DNA of 14,491 nt from Duodenibacillus sp964509205 (GTDB lineage Bacteria > Pseudomonadota > Gammaproteobacteria > Burkholderiales > Burkholderiaceae_F), in NCBI GenBank assembly GCA_964509205.1, contig CAZDVW010000031.1, positions 1-14,491 on the forward strand, in the 5' to 3' direction. The translations under genes were made by a program, and so were the position numbers. This document shows positions 7,706 through 14,491 of this stretch, in pieces (position 1 is the first letter of the stretch; every line of letters starts with the position of its first letter). Below the pieces are notes generated by a model that was given only the letters and a program-made list of their open reading frames with translations, was not told the origin of the DNA and made no database searches.

Positions 7706-8794
7706 ATGCAAATCTTTTTGGTAGGAGGAGCTGTTCGAGATTTGCTCTTACAACAACTCGGCCATACCGTTTCCCCTTCTGACAAGGATTGGGTTGTCGT
7801 CGGCTCTTCTCCGGAAGAGATGATTCGACTCGGCTTCAAACCCGTCGGTCACTCTTTCCCCGTCTTTCTGCACCCAAAGACGCATGAAGAGTACGCTCTC
7901 GCTCGCACCGAAAGGAAAACAAGCCACGGCTACCACGGCTTCTCGTTTTTCTCTGATCCGGATGTGTCGCTTGAAAAGGATCTGATGCGGCGAGACCTAA
8001 CAATCAACGCAATGGCAATGAGTCCAGACGGACACATCATTGATCCATTCGGCGGTCGAGATGACCTGCGCAACAAAATTCTGCGACACGTTAGCCCCGC
8101 TTTTTCCGAAGATCCTGTTCGCCTTTTGAGAGTCGCCCGTTTTGCAGCACGTTTCCCTGATTTCACAATTGCACCAGAAACCAAGGAACTTTTAAAAGAA
8201 ATGGTCAATACAGGCGAAGCCGACCATCTTACGAGTGAACGCGTTTGGGCCGAACTTTCACGCGGACTGCAAGAAGCCGCCCCGAAGAGAATGGCAGAAG
8301 TTCTGTGCAGATGCGGTTTTTGGCAACGCATATTTCCAGAGGCATCCGTTAGTCCAATCGTGCTTGCATCGCTTGACAGAGCGAGTGGCTTCGTTTCCGA
8401 TCTTGCAACACGTTCCTGCCTTCTGTTTTCGGGGCTGTCAGAAGAAAAGGCAAAGATGTTCTGTCGTCAACACAAGTTTCCTTCTGACATTGCGGATGCC
8501 ATTGCTTTCTTTGCCAAAGCCCATAAAAAAATGCTCTCAGCCAGAACCGCAGAGGACTATTTCTCTTTGCTCGAGCTGTCCGATGCAATCCGCCGTCCGA
8601 AGCGCATCGCTTGCTTTTTACAAACTCTTTGCTACTTTGCACCCGATTTCAATCCAAAACCAATGGATCGTGCGATAAAAGCCTATCGAAGCATTAACGT
8701 CGCAGACCTTTTGACAACTTCGCAAAAAGACGTTCCTCTTGCTGTTCGAATCCAACAGGCACGGCTTAGCGCTGTCCGTAACACTTTGCTATGA
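7706..8794 (+). CDS. cca: CCA tRNA nucleotidyltransferase, HD motif lost
   Basis: The enzyme adds or repairs the 3' CCA of tRNA using CTP and ATP without a template. The head and neck domains match proteobacterial Cca. GGAVRD is at 7-12, the catalytic DxD (D26, D28) sits in DKDWVVVG, and HEEYALARTER (60-70), RRDLTINAMA (95-104) and EDPVRLLRVARFAAR (135-149) are present. The protein is 362 aa against about 412 in E. coli, and the shortfall is in the C-terminal HD region. Where E. coli has CHDLGKG, this protein reads LLFSGLSEE, so the metal-dependent phosphohydrolase activity should be absent. Both tRNA genes in the window already encode CCA, so repair is the likely main job. AGAGGA precedes the ATG. 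Its stop overlaps the folB start (ATGA). Confidence 0.93.
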   Translation: MQIFLVGGAVRDLLLQQLGHTVSPSDKDWVVVGSSPEEMIRLGFKPVGHSFPVFLHPKTHEEYALARTERKTSHGYHGFSFFSDPDVSLEKDLMRRDLTINAMAMSPDGHIIDPFGGRDDLRNKILRHVSPAFSEDPVRLLRVARFAARFPDFTIAPETKELLKEMVNTGEADHLTSERVWAELSRGLQEAAPKRMAEVLCRCGFWQRIFPEASVSPIVLASLDRASGFVSDLATRSCLLFSGLSEEKAKMFCRQHKFPSDIADAIAFFAKAHKKMLSARTAEDYFSLLELSDAIRRPKRIACFLQTLCYFAPDFNPKPMDRAIKAYRSINVADLLTTSQKDVPLAVRIQQARLSAVRNTLL

Positions 8795-9177
8795 CAAATA
8801 TATCCGAATTCTTACTCACAAAATGCCGAAAAATCCGGCTTGAAGACTACGCCGTGCAAGCACACATCGGCGTCCTTGACCAAGAAAAGAACCGAACACA
8901 GGAAGTAATCTTCTCGATCGATGCTTGGGTTAAGGACAACCACCCCGTCAAAGACAACATTTCTTCTGTCTACGATTACCGTCTCATCCCGACTGCGATT
9001 GAAAAGATTGTCTCCTTTGGTCACATAGAATTACAGGAAACACTGGCTGAACAAATTGCTGCCGAGCTTCTGATTGATGCTCGAGTTCTCGCCGTCCGAA
9101 TCTATATGCGCAAAACAGAGGCAGAGAAAAAAGCCAAAAGCATTGGTATTGAAATTTTCAGAGATAAATTACCATGA
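8791..9177 (+). CDS. folB: Dihydroneopterin aldolase
   Basis: FolB converts 7,8-dihydroneopterin to 6-hydroxymethyl-7,8-dihydropterin and glycolaldehyde in tetrahydrofolate synthesis. The 128-aa protein has the compact T-fold layout: HIGVLDQEKNRTQ near residues 25-37, VYDYRLIP with the conserved active-site Tyr near 61-68, LQETLAEQIA near 80-90, and VRIYMRKTEA with the conserved catalytic Lys near 102-111, ending VGIEI-like (IGIEIFRD). It carries about 15 extra residues before the core, which starts at RLEDYAVQAHIGV. It overlaps cca at its start and ttcA at its end by 4 nt each (ATGA), so translation is likely coupled. The folB-ttcA pairing is familiar from betaproteobacteria. An epimerase activity (FolX/FolB overlap) cannot be excluded. 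Confidence 0.9.
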   Translation: MTNISEFLLTKCRKIRLEDYAVQAHIGVLDQEKNRTQEVIFSIDAWVKDNHPVKDNISSVYDYRLIPTAIEKIVSFGHIELQETLAEQIAAELLIDARVLAVRIYMRKTEAEKKAKSIGIEIFRDKLP

Positions 9178-10172
9178 ACCAAGAATTATTCCGGAATTCT
9201 TTCGAAAAAACCCCGCGCAACGAGCGAGACAACAAAAAATCGATCGAGGTGTCACCCGGGGTGCATTCTCACGCTTCTGTCTCTGTACGCAAACTCGAAA
9301 AACGCATTGTTCGTCTTTCGGCAAAAGCCATTGCCGACTACAACATGATCGAGGACGGTGACAAAGTTCTCGTCGCCATCAGCGGCGGAAAAGATAGTTA
9401 CGTTCTGTTAGAGACGCTCATGAAACTTCAGAGTCGGGCTCCAATCCGATTCTCATTGCTTGCCGTCCACGTTGATCAATGTATTCCCGGCTCGGACACA
9501 GCCTCTATTGAGAATTTTCTCAAAAAAACGAATGTCCCCTATCACATTGAGACTCAGGACACTCACTCGATCATCAAACGTCTCATTCCCTCGAGCACAA
9601 ATATTTGCTCTCTTTGTGCCCGATTGCGGCGCGGTATTCTCTATCGTGTCGCTCGAGAACACAACTGTTCGAAGATCGCTTTGGGCCATCAGATGGACGA
9701 TGTCGTTTCAACGCTTCTTTTGAATATGTTTTACGGCGGACGGATCAAGGCAATGCCGCCGATTCTTAAGAGCGACGACAAAAAAAATATCGTCATCCGA
9801 CCGCTTGTCTACATACGGGAGTTCGAGACAGAAAAATGGGCAAGGATTCGAGAGTTCCCCGTGTCGCCCAAGCATCTTTGCGGCTCTGCGGAAAATAAAA
9901 AACGGCAAGAGATTAAAGCCTTGCTCAACGATTGGGACAAGCACTTTGACGGAAGAATTTACAACCTGTTTATGAGCACAACTCGAGTCGCTCCGTCCCA
10001 ACTTGCAGACAAGACGCTTTTCGATTTTGTTCGCTTTCAACGCCAAATGGCCTCACAAACCCCTCTTTCTCCCGAAAAGGAAAGCCACGCCGCGAATCCC
10101 ATTGAATTGGATGCAGAAAAAGAATTGAGTCCTCTTCAAATCCGCATCGTCCCCTGGAGAACGCCATTTTGA
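9174..10172 (+). CDS. ttcA: tRNA 2-thiocytidine(32) synthetase
   Basis: TtcA thiolates cytidine 32 of certain tRNAs, using ATP to activate the base and a [4Fe-4S] cluster. The 332-aa protein has the PP-loop SGGKDS (70-75), NICSLCARLRRG with the CxxC cluster ligands C145 and C148, and LCGS with the third ligand C236 (residues 235-238). GHQMDD (171-176) and the C-terminal TLFDF motif are also present. Length and motif order match TtcA; E. coli has 311 aa, and the extra residues are a charged N-terminal extension of about 20. The start is the ATG in the ATGA overlap with folB. The gene ends 4 bp from the stop of the convergent amidohydrolase gene, and no hairpin terminator is visible between them. 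Confidence 0.95.
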   Translation: MNQELFRNSFEKTPRNERDNKKSIEVSPGVHSHASVSVRKLEKRIVRLSAKAIADYNMIEDGDKVLVAISGGKDSYVLLETLMKLQSRAPIRFSLLAVHVDQCIPGSDTASIENFLKKTNVPYHIETQDTHSIIKRLIPSSTNICSLCARLRRGILYRVAREHNCSKIALGHQMDDVVSTLLLNMFYGGRIKAMPPILKSDDKKNIVIRPLVYIREFETEKWARIREFPVSPKHLCGSAENKKRQEIKALLNDWDKHFDGRIYNLFMSTTRVAPSQLADKTLFDFVRFQRQMASQTPLSPEKESHAANPIELDAEKELSPLQIRIVPWRTPF

Positions 10173-10176
10173 CGGA

Positions 10177-11298
10177 TCAATGACAAACTGGCTGTTCCCC
10201 GAGTTTTCGGCAAATCATGGCACTCATCAACTCCACCCCCGCAGAAAGGTATTGGGGATCAAAATGCATCTCCCGATTATGCAATCCAGGAGTTGCACCG
10301 ACACCGATTCCGAAATAAGCGTTTTGGAGACCTGGCTTTGCTTGCGCAAAATAATTGAAGTCTTCCCCGCCTCCGCCGCAAGGCATTGACAATCTGTCTT
10401 TTCCGAAAAGACGAACAATTTCCTCTTCGGCCTCTCGGATAAGATGTTCTGTATACAACGGAGCCGGAATCGGCAAATGAGGGAGTACGACCTCTGCTTG
10501 TGCCCCGACCGTCTGAGCCGCAAAAGAAGCCGCTTGCCGAACTTTGGAAATCAGCTCATCCATCAACTCGTTCGTTTGTGCTCTCGCATCAATCCACAGA
10601 GTAGCCTTGTCTGGAATTACGTTAACAGCTGCTGCTGCCGCATGAATTTGCGTAACCTTGCAACTCCATCCCATCAAGGGATTAAGTTTCACTGCGCAAA
10701 CCGCATTTGTGATAGCCGCACAAGCTTCCGCGACATTGGCACCCAAGTGTGGCCGCGAGGCATGACAGGACTTCCCCGTTACATCAATCCGAATAAACGT
10801 ACTTGCCGTGTAATTCACGGCAGCACACAGGTTGCCCGCCGGCAAGTCTTGTTTCGGACGAATATGCATCCCAAAAACGATATCAACGTCATCAAGAACA
10901 TGGGCGCGAACAACCGACAATGCCCCTTCCAAAGTCTCCTCTGCCGGTTGAAACAGAAACTTAAGAGTCCCCCGCTTTAACTTCCCGGCCACCTGAGATG
11001 CCGTCGCAATCTGCATGGCAACATGGGCGTCATGTCCGCAAGCGTGAACAGCAGAAACTGTTCCGTCCTCGTTCTTGAACGGCAATGCATCCATATCGCA
11101 TCGAACCATCACTGTTGGACCGGGAATCCCTGTCCGCCTGTAGGCGACGACAGCCGTTGTTCCTCCGAACTTCTCATGAACTTCATAACCGAAGCTGCGA
11201 AGTTTTTCGGCAGCATAAGCACTCGTTTTAAATTCACAAAACCCTAACTCAGGGATTGCGTGCAACTCTCGCCACATCTGCACAACATCTGTCGTCAT
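10177..11298 (-). CDS. M20D-family amidohydrolase (aminoacylase/AmhX-like)
   Basis: This 373-aa metallohydrolase probably cleaves an N-acyl amino acid or a short peptide. Metal-site motifs of the M20D (hippurate hydrolase/aminoacylase) group are in order: RCDMDALPF (66-74), HACGHDAH (85-92), FQPAEE (116-121), GMHIRP (143-148), an LGANVAEA-containing lid region, GGGGEDF and LHNREMHFD near the C terminus. The ACGHDAH segment is closer to AmhX-type aminoacylases than to indole-acetyl hydrolases, but the substrate cannot be read from the sequence. AGGAGG lies 7 nt before the ATG. It follows yjiG after 19 nt, so it belongs to the yjiH-yjiG operon, which suggests its substrate or product is what that membrane pair moves. 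No signal peptide is present, so it acts in the cytoplasm. Confidence 0.88.
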   Translation of the reverse strand: MTTDVVQMWRELHAIPELGFCEFKTSAYAAEKLRSFGYEVHEKFGGTTAVVAYRRTGIPGPTVMVRCDMDALPFKNEDGTVSAVHACGHDAHVAMQIATASQVAGKLKRGTLKFLFQPAEETLEGALSVVRAHVLDDVDIVFGMHIRPKQDLPAGNLCAAVNYTASTFIRIDVTGKSCHASRPHLGANVAEACAAITNAVCAVKLNPLMGWSCKVTQIHAAAAAVNVIPDKATLWIDARAQTNELMDELISKVRQAASFAAQTVGAQAEVVLPHLPIPAPLYTEHLIREAEEEIVRLFGKDRLSMPCGGGGEDFNYFAQAKPGLQNAYFGIGVGATPGLHNREMHFDPQYLSAGVELMSAMICRKLGEQPVCH

Positions 11299-11317
11299 TT
11301 CTCTGCCTCCTGCGATT

Positions 11318-11788
11318 TCACATAATGATCCGCATTAACAGCATGCCGATTCCCGCCATAAAGACGCTCGTAAACATCAAAAGAAGCCAATATCTCTTAG
11401 GCACATCCGCCACTCCGAGCAAACGTCCCATGTATTGAATTTGCGAAGCCATCAAAATTAAAGCCGGTGACAAAATTGTTATATCGGTGCTGCTGATGGT
11501 ACCGGCAGTAAAGAGGCTGGCTGCCACGCCAACGCCAGCACCGCAGGAAAGCCATGTGGCGCAAAGGACGAGAACGCATTCTCCTTTCAGCCCAAAGATT
11601 CCCATCACAGGACCACACACTCTTCCGAGAAAATCCATCACGCCGAGCAAATTGAGAACGTACGTCAGCACAAACGCCATCAAAACATTCGGCAACAAGT
11701 AATTTGCACAGACGAGCAACCCTTTGCGGCAACCGCCAATAAAAATATCAAATGGGTTATTACTCGTTTTGTTATCTGCAGTAGCCAT
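11318..11788 (-). CDS. yjiG: YjiG-family membrane protein (nucleoside recognition/Gate domain)
   Basis: This is an inner-membrane protein of 156 aa, the same size as E. coli YjiG (153), and it matches that family along its length. Conserved stretches include NPFDIFIGGCRKG near the N terminus, YLLPNVLMAFV, GPVMGIFGLKGE, GAGVGVAASLFTAG and QIQYMGRLLG. It has about four hydrophobic segments. The Gate-domain family is thought to act in transport, but no substrate is proven. I chose the ATG at 11788 because AAGGA lies 7 nt upstream and the product then starts MATADN; a longer frame to 11833 adds a non-homologous, Arg-rich leader. It overlaps the 3' end of yjiH by 17 nt, so the two subunits are likely made together. 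Confidence 0.88.
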   Translation of the reverse strand: MATADNKTSNNPFDIFIGGCRKGLLVCANYLLPNVLMAFVLTYVLNLLGVMDFLGRVCGPVMGIFGLKGECVLVLCATWLSCGAGVGVAASLFTAGTISSTDITILSPALILMASQIQYMGRLLGVADVPKRYWLLLMFTSVFMAGIGMLLMRIIM

Positions 11789-12446
11789 TGTTGAAGTCCT
11801 TCTTAAAGAAAGTCGACAAACAAATCCGAACAAAGAAACCCGCTGCGAATTTCATGATGAGAATGACGACAAGCGGTTTCCAAACGGGAACAAGAAGAAA
11901 TGCAAAGATTGCAGAAACCGTTGAAAAATAATTTCCAACTGCCCCGGCTCCGCAGTACTGCCACGACGCCATAATGACCAATTCTTTGTCATTCATTAAT
12001 CGATGGTCATACATGCTTTTAGAAATGGCCGCTCCCGCATCCGTGCTTTGCAAATCCGTCACAAGCGCAAGTCCCGTGTATCCAGGAATATCCAAAACGG
12101 GTCTCAAGAAAGGCGTCAACAACACCTGTGCAGCCGAAAGAGCCCCATAATGCTCAAAAACAGCGAGCAAGCCGACGGCAAGTGTTACCGGCGCAAAAAG
12201 CGTCAGCGCGAAAAGGAATCCCTGTCGAGCCCCAACTCCGCCCTTGCCAACGAAGTTGGTTCCGGAAATAGAGCCGAATTTACCGGCAATCGTTGAAAAA
12301 TCAAAAGCGCCAAGCCATTCATAGCCTGGGCCCATTTTGTAGAAAACCCCTGAAAAAAGAATAATCGCAAAAAGCAACGAAAGAAAAGCCCCAAATCCTG
12401 CTTTAGGCTTTGCCGTCAACCCTGCGACATCAAGCTGAGTGGTCAT
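11772..12446 (-). CDS. yjiH: YjiH-family membrane protein (nucleoside recognition/Gate domain)
   Basis: This 224-aa inner-membrane protein is the partner of YjiG; E. coli YjiH has 227 aa. Hydrophobic segments lie near residues 20-38, in the GFLFALTLFAPVTLAVGLL stretch, around GLALVTDLQSTDAGAAI, and near the C terminus (VPVWKPLVVILIMKFAAG). The TDLQSTDAGAAISK segment and WQYCGAGAVGNYF are typical of the family. Together with YjiG it probably forms one membrane complex, split from an arrangement seen as a single protein in other Gate families. In E. coli the pair sits beside iadA, an isoaspartyl dipeptidase; here it sits between two M20 hydrolases. That parallel supports a role in peptide or amino-acid-derivative transport, but no substrate is known. 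A strong AGGAGG lies 6 nt before the ATG. Confidence 0.88.
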   Translation of the reverse strand: MTTQLDVAGLTAKPKAGFGAFLSLLFAIILFSGVFYKMGPGYEWLGAFDFSTIAGKFGSISGTNFVGKGGVGARQGFLFALTLFAPVTLAVGLLAVFEHYGALSAAQVLLTPFLRPVLDIPGYTGLALVTDLQSTDAGAAISKSMYDHRLMNDKELVIMASWQYCGAGAVGNYFSTVSAIFAFLLVPVWKPLVVILIMKFAAGFFVRICLSTFFKKDFNNGYCR

Positions 12447-12590
12447 TGTTAACCTCCTTTGGAGAAAGTCTCACGGAGGCAAAGTAGCACACTCGCAAGC
12501 AATCGTTGCAAACAAAATGTTCAAAATCAGTCTGTTACAGACATTTTCTTGACTTGTATCATAAGAGATTGCGCATTGCCCTTAGGCGTT
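12447..12590. promoter_or_regulatory. Gap between rocB-like gene and yjiH, with a small dyad
   Basis: This is the only sizeable gap in the minus-strand block. It holds the dyad GTCTG-TTA-CAGAC (12530-12542), flanked by AAAAT and ATTTT. The dyad could be a weak hairpin or a regulator's operator. On the minus strand TATGAT (12558-12563) is a good -10-like hexamer, but no acceptable -35 is found at 16-18 nt. A strong AGGAGG for yjiH ends the gap. Whether yjiH has its own promoter or is read through from upstream is undecided. Confidence 0.35.
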
Positions 12591-14246
12591 TCATTTGCCG
12601 ACACTCAGTCTTTCAATCGTTTTCAGTAAAAGCTTGGGGGCGATTTCAAGGGAAAACTTCAGCTCCAATCTTTCAGTTGATTTATGAGCATCCTTCCCCG
12701 CAGGCCCCATATTCGCAACGGGGATATTCAACTTCAAAAGTTGCTCCATCGGAAGGCTATAAACGTTTCCCCAAGCAGGCATGTTTTCTGCCAAAGCAAC
12801 GAGATCCTCTCTGCTTCCTTCAAACCCCAAAAACGAAAGGTCAGTAATTCCTCCGAAAACCTCCTTTACACTCGTTGCCCCGTCCCCGGCTAGTTCGCCA
12901 GCCCAAACTGCCGTCTCCTCAACAATCCGTCGCAACAACTTTTCTTTCTCATCTCGGCGCTTATTGATTCGATGAGGGTAATACGGTGGAAGGAAACCCA
13001 CAACGACAGCCGGACCGCGAATTCCACTGATATCCGCTACCCACTCGCTCACCCGAATGGTTCTTTCTCGCGCGTCGATTCCATCCGGGATCGTTTTCAA
13101 AAAAACTTCCTGTTTTTGAAGAAACTCTTTTTCTCCTCCAACTTTCTCAATCGCCAGATGCACGAGATCTCTGAAAGAGAGAACTTTTCCTGTTTCCTGT
13201 TCGGCAGCAACAACCGCTCCCTTCTGCGAAAGAACCTCTGCCGTATGACGCATCTGACCGCACGCATTAACAATGGCTTTTTCTGCCACATGTAGGGCAC
13301 ATCGCAAAACTTCTTCCGGAGTCTTGCTGTCGGTCAAAACATTAAAAAAACAAACCGCTCTTTCGGGAAGGCTCACGCTGTAGATCTTTTCGCGCGTTTC
13401 GCTTCGAAGGCATGCCGGCGGCGGAAGCGTGTCATCCCCAGTGCCATCAATGAGTTCTGAATCTCCTTCGAAAAGCTGAACAACATGCGCTGCCAAGAGC
13501 GCCGCATTGGCGCCTTCGGTGTAATCGTTCACATGGCTTGCCCTTCCTAGACAAAGGAAAAAGGGCATGATTTTCCCAGTTGTCCCCGTGTAATAAGGTC
13601 TGGTCGGGTTCTTTCCGGAAGTCCAAAAACACGGTTCTCCTGTCAGCGCGGCAACAACATCAAGGCTCTCAGAGTTCATGATCGAACACATTTCCTCAAT
13701 TGAACCTCTCATCCCGGCGCTATCGCTTTCTTCGTCCGGAACAGCTAAAAAAGCAACATTGATACCCAAATCGGGAGCGGTCGCCAAAACACGTATCGTC
13801 TCAACGAAAAGGGCGAGCCCCGCCTTCATATCCATCGTGCCCCGCCCAAAAAGCCAATTGCCGCTCGCCAAATCCTGTGCAACGGATTCCGGCAAGCTGC
13901 CCCCCGACAATGTCTGCGTATATTCGTCTGGCGAAAAAGCAAGATCAGCGAACTGACCCTGCGTATCAACAACATCGAAGTGCCCCGTCAGTAAAACGGT
14001 TCTATCTGTTCGTTTTGCTGAACGCAAAAGTGCCCACACGGCTTTTCTTCCAAGTCGATCTCCGCGACAAAGGATGCTCTTTACACAAAGCGTATTCCCG
14101 TAAGAAGGAGCGATCTGGCGCAGTTCGTTCATCAAAAGGTCTGCCGCTCTGTTTTCTTCATTTCCACGGCCAGAGACGCTTTGGATCGAACACAGTTTTT
14201 TTGTTAATGCCAAAATTCTTTCCGGGCTTTGGGGAAAAACATTCAT
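12591..14246 (-). CDS. RocB-like M20-family metallohydrolase
   Basis: This is a cytoplasmic two-metal peptidase/deacylase-type enzyme of 551 aa. The length and motif pattern match the RocB branch of M20, named for the arginine-utilisation protein of Bacillus, whose exact reaction is unsettled. Metal-site residues are visible: GHFDVVD with H89 and D91, FGRGTMDMKAG with D139, VPDEES with E172/E173, and further acidic and His residues later (TGEPCF, the GRASHVND lid-domain His). I chose ATG at 14246 because GAGGA lies about 6 nt upstream; a TTG at 14252 would add two residues but leave no room for that site. It begins 2 nt after the stop of the probable LysR-type regulator gene, so translation is likely coupled. 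Substrate unknown; arginine catabolism is not supported by any neighbour here. Confidence 0.85.
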   Translation of the reverse strand: MNVFPQSPERILALTKKLCSIQSVSGRGNEENRAADLLMNELRQIAPSYGNTLCVKSILCRGDRLGRKAVWALLRSAKRTDRTVLLTGHFDVVDTQGQFADLAFSPDEYTQTLSGGSLPESVAQDLASGNWLFGRGTMDMKAGLALFVETIRVLATAPDLGINVAFLAVPDEESDSAGMRGSIEEMCSIMNSESLDVVAALTGEPCFWTSGKNPTRPYYTGTTGKIMPFFLCLGRASHVNDYTEGANAALLAAHVVQLFEGDSELIDGTGDDTLPPPACLRSETREKIYSVSLPERAVCFFNVLTDSKTPEEVLRCALHVAEKAIVNACGQMRHTAEVLSQKGAVVAAEQETGKVLSFRDLVHLAIEKVGGEKEFLQKQEVFLKTIPDGIDARERTIRVSEWVADISGIRGPAVVVGFLPPYYPHRINKRRDEKEKLLRRIVEETAVWAGELAGDGATSVKEVFGGITDLSFLGFEGSREDLVALAENMPAWGNVYSLPMEQLLKLNIPVANMGPAGKDAHKSTERLELKFSLEIAPKLLLKTIERLSVGK

Positions 14247-14248
14247 GG

Positions 14249-14491
14249 TCAATCCTCGATTTCGAGCATTTCAGGAACTGTCCAGTATGGTTGAATTTCG
14301 CGAACCTTTTCCTTAAAGAACTCCTGAAGTTCCTTTTGGATCCACAGCATAAATATCCTGTGAATTTTCGAATTCCACAACTCTTTTCTGCAAACTACAT
14401 AAGTCTGCACCGGTTGTCGATGCCAACCGTCTAAAATCACTACTGTCCAAAATAAATTTTTGGACAGCAGAGCAAAGCGGAGCGCAAAAAA
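14249..14491 (-). CDS. 3' end of a probable LysR-type transcriptional regulator (partial)
   Basis: The minus-strand frame ending at the TGA at 14251-14249 stays open to the window edge (80 codons), so it is the C-terminal part of a longer gene, not a small protein. Residues such as VVILDGWHRQPVQTYVVCRK followed by SKIHRIFMLWIQKELQEFF fit the end of a LysR substrate-binding domain: a buried strand, a 'P-h-x-x-Y-h-V-x-R-x' strand, then the last helix that normally reads like 'SPKVRAFIDFL'. The DNA-binding half is outside the window. An acidic tail follows (VPEMLEIED). The gene reads straight into the rocB-like gene, so it may control itself and that gene. The family call rests on pattern memory of a short fragment. 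Confidence 0.5.
   Translation of the reverse strand, partial: FFALRFALLSKNLFWTVVILDGWHRQPVQTYVVCRKELWNSKIHRIFMLWIQKELQEFFKEKVREIQPYWTVPEMLEIED

Noticed and set aside
11789..11833. Longer yjiG start giving an extra 15-residue leader
   Set aside because: The leader is Arg-rich and unlike the family N terminus, while the ATG at 11788 has AAGGA 7 nt upstream and matches the usual YjiG length.
13877..14434. 185-codon open frame on the plus strand
   Set aside because: It is antisense to the well-supported rocB-like gene and the partial LysR-like gene, its product resembles no family I know, and it has no ribosome binding site.
14249..14440. A free-standing 63-aa small protein starting at GTG 14440
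   Set aside because: The frame continues open upstream to the window edge, so it is better read as the end of a larger gene.
14443..14467. Strong hairpin CTGTCCAAAA/TTTTGGACAG near the right edge, looking like a terminator or element end
   Set aside because: It lies inside the open frame of the partial LysR-like gene and encodes ordinary residues (LSKNLFWTV). It has no T-tract on either side, so a coincidental palindrome in coding sequence is more likely, though an element end cannot be excluded.

Overview
The window looks like chromosomal DNA from a Gram-negative betaproteobacterium. The best guess is the Sutterellaceae/Burkholderiales, but this is an inference, not something proven by the sequence. 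The supporting signs are a stand-alone heptose-1-phosphate adenylyltransferase (LPS core synthesis), the gene order cca-folB-ttcA, tRNA genes that encode their own CCA ends, and a double-length UvrA. Base composition is moderate (roughly half G+C). I see no phage, CRISPR, plasmid or complete insertion-sequence genes.

Left end (1-391). A compact minus-strand unit carries tRNA-Ala(GGC) and tRNA-Glu(TTC). It has a recognisable sigma70-type promoter on one side and a hairpin plus T-tract terminator on the other. A plus-strand promoter candidate for the next gene lies in the same gap.

Plus-strand housekeeping run (392-10172). The order is rfaE2, a frame-broken coding remnant resembling chorismate lyase (ubiC), apaH, a giant tandem uvrA (1875 aa, four ABC modules), cca (tRNA nucleotidyltransferase without a working HD domain), folB and ttcA. 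From apaH to ttcA the genes are 2-3 nt apart or overlap as ATGA, so they are probably translated from long shared messages. Jobs are mixed: LPS, Ap4A breakdown, nucleotide excision repair, tRNA end repair, folate synthesis and tRNA 2-thiolation.

Minus-strand accessory block (10177-14491). Reading leftward from the window edge, it holds the 3' end of a probable LysR-type regulator, a RocB-like M20 metallohydrolase 2 nt behind it, a 143-bp gap with a small dyad, then yjiH, yjiG and an M20D amidohydrolase. The paired YjiH/YjiG membrane proteins between two M20 hydrolases suggest uptake or export and hydrolysis of a peptide or N-acyl amino acid. This is the least understood part of the window. 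The block converges on ttcA with only 4 bp between stop codons.

The points most worth a second look are the tandem UvrA, the split ubiC-like remnant, the HD-less Cca, and the YjiHG-M20 module with its adjacent regulator. None of them amounts to a demonstrated new system.
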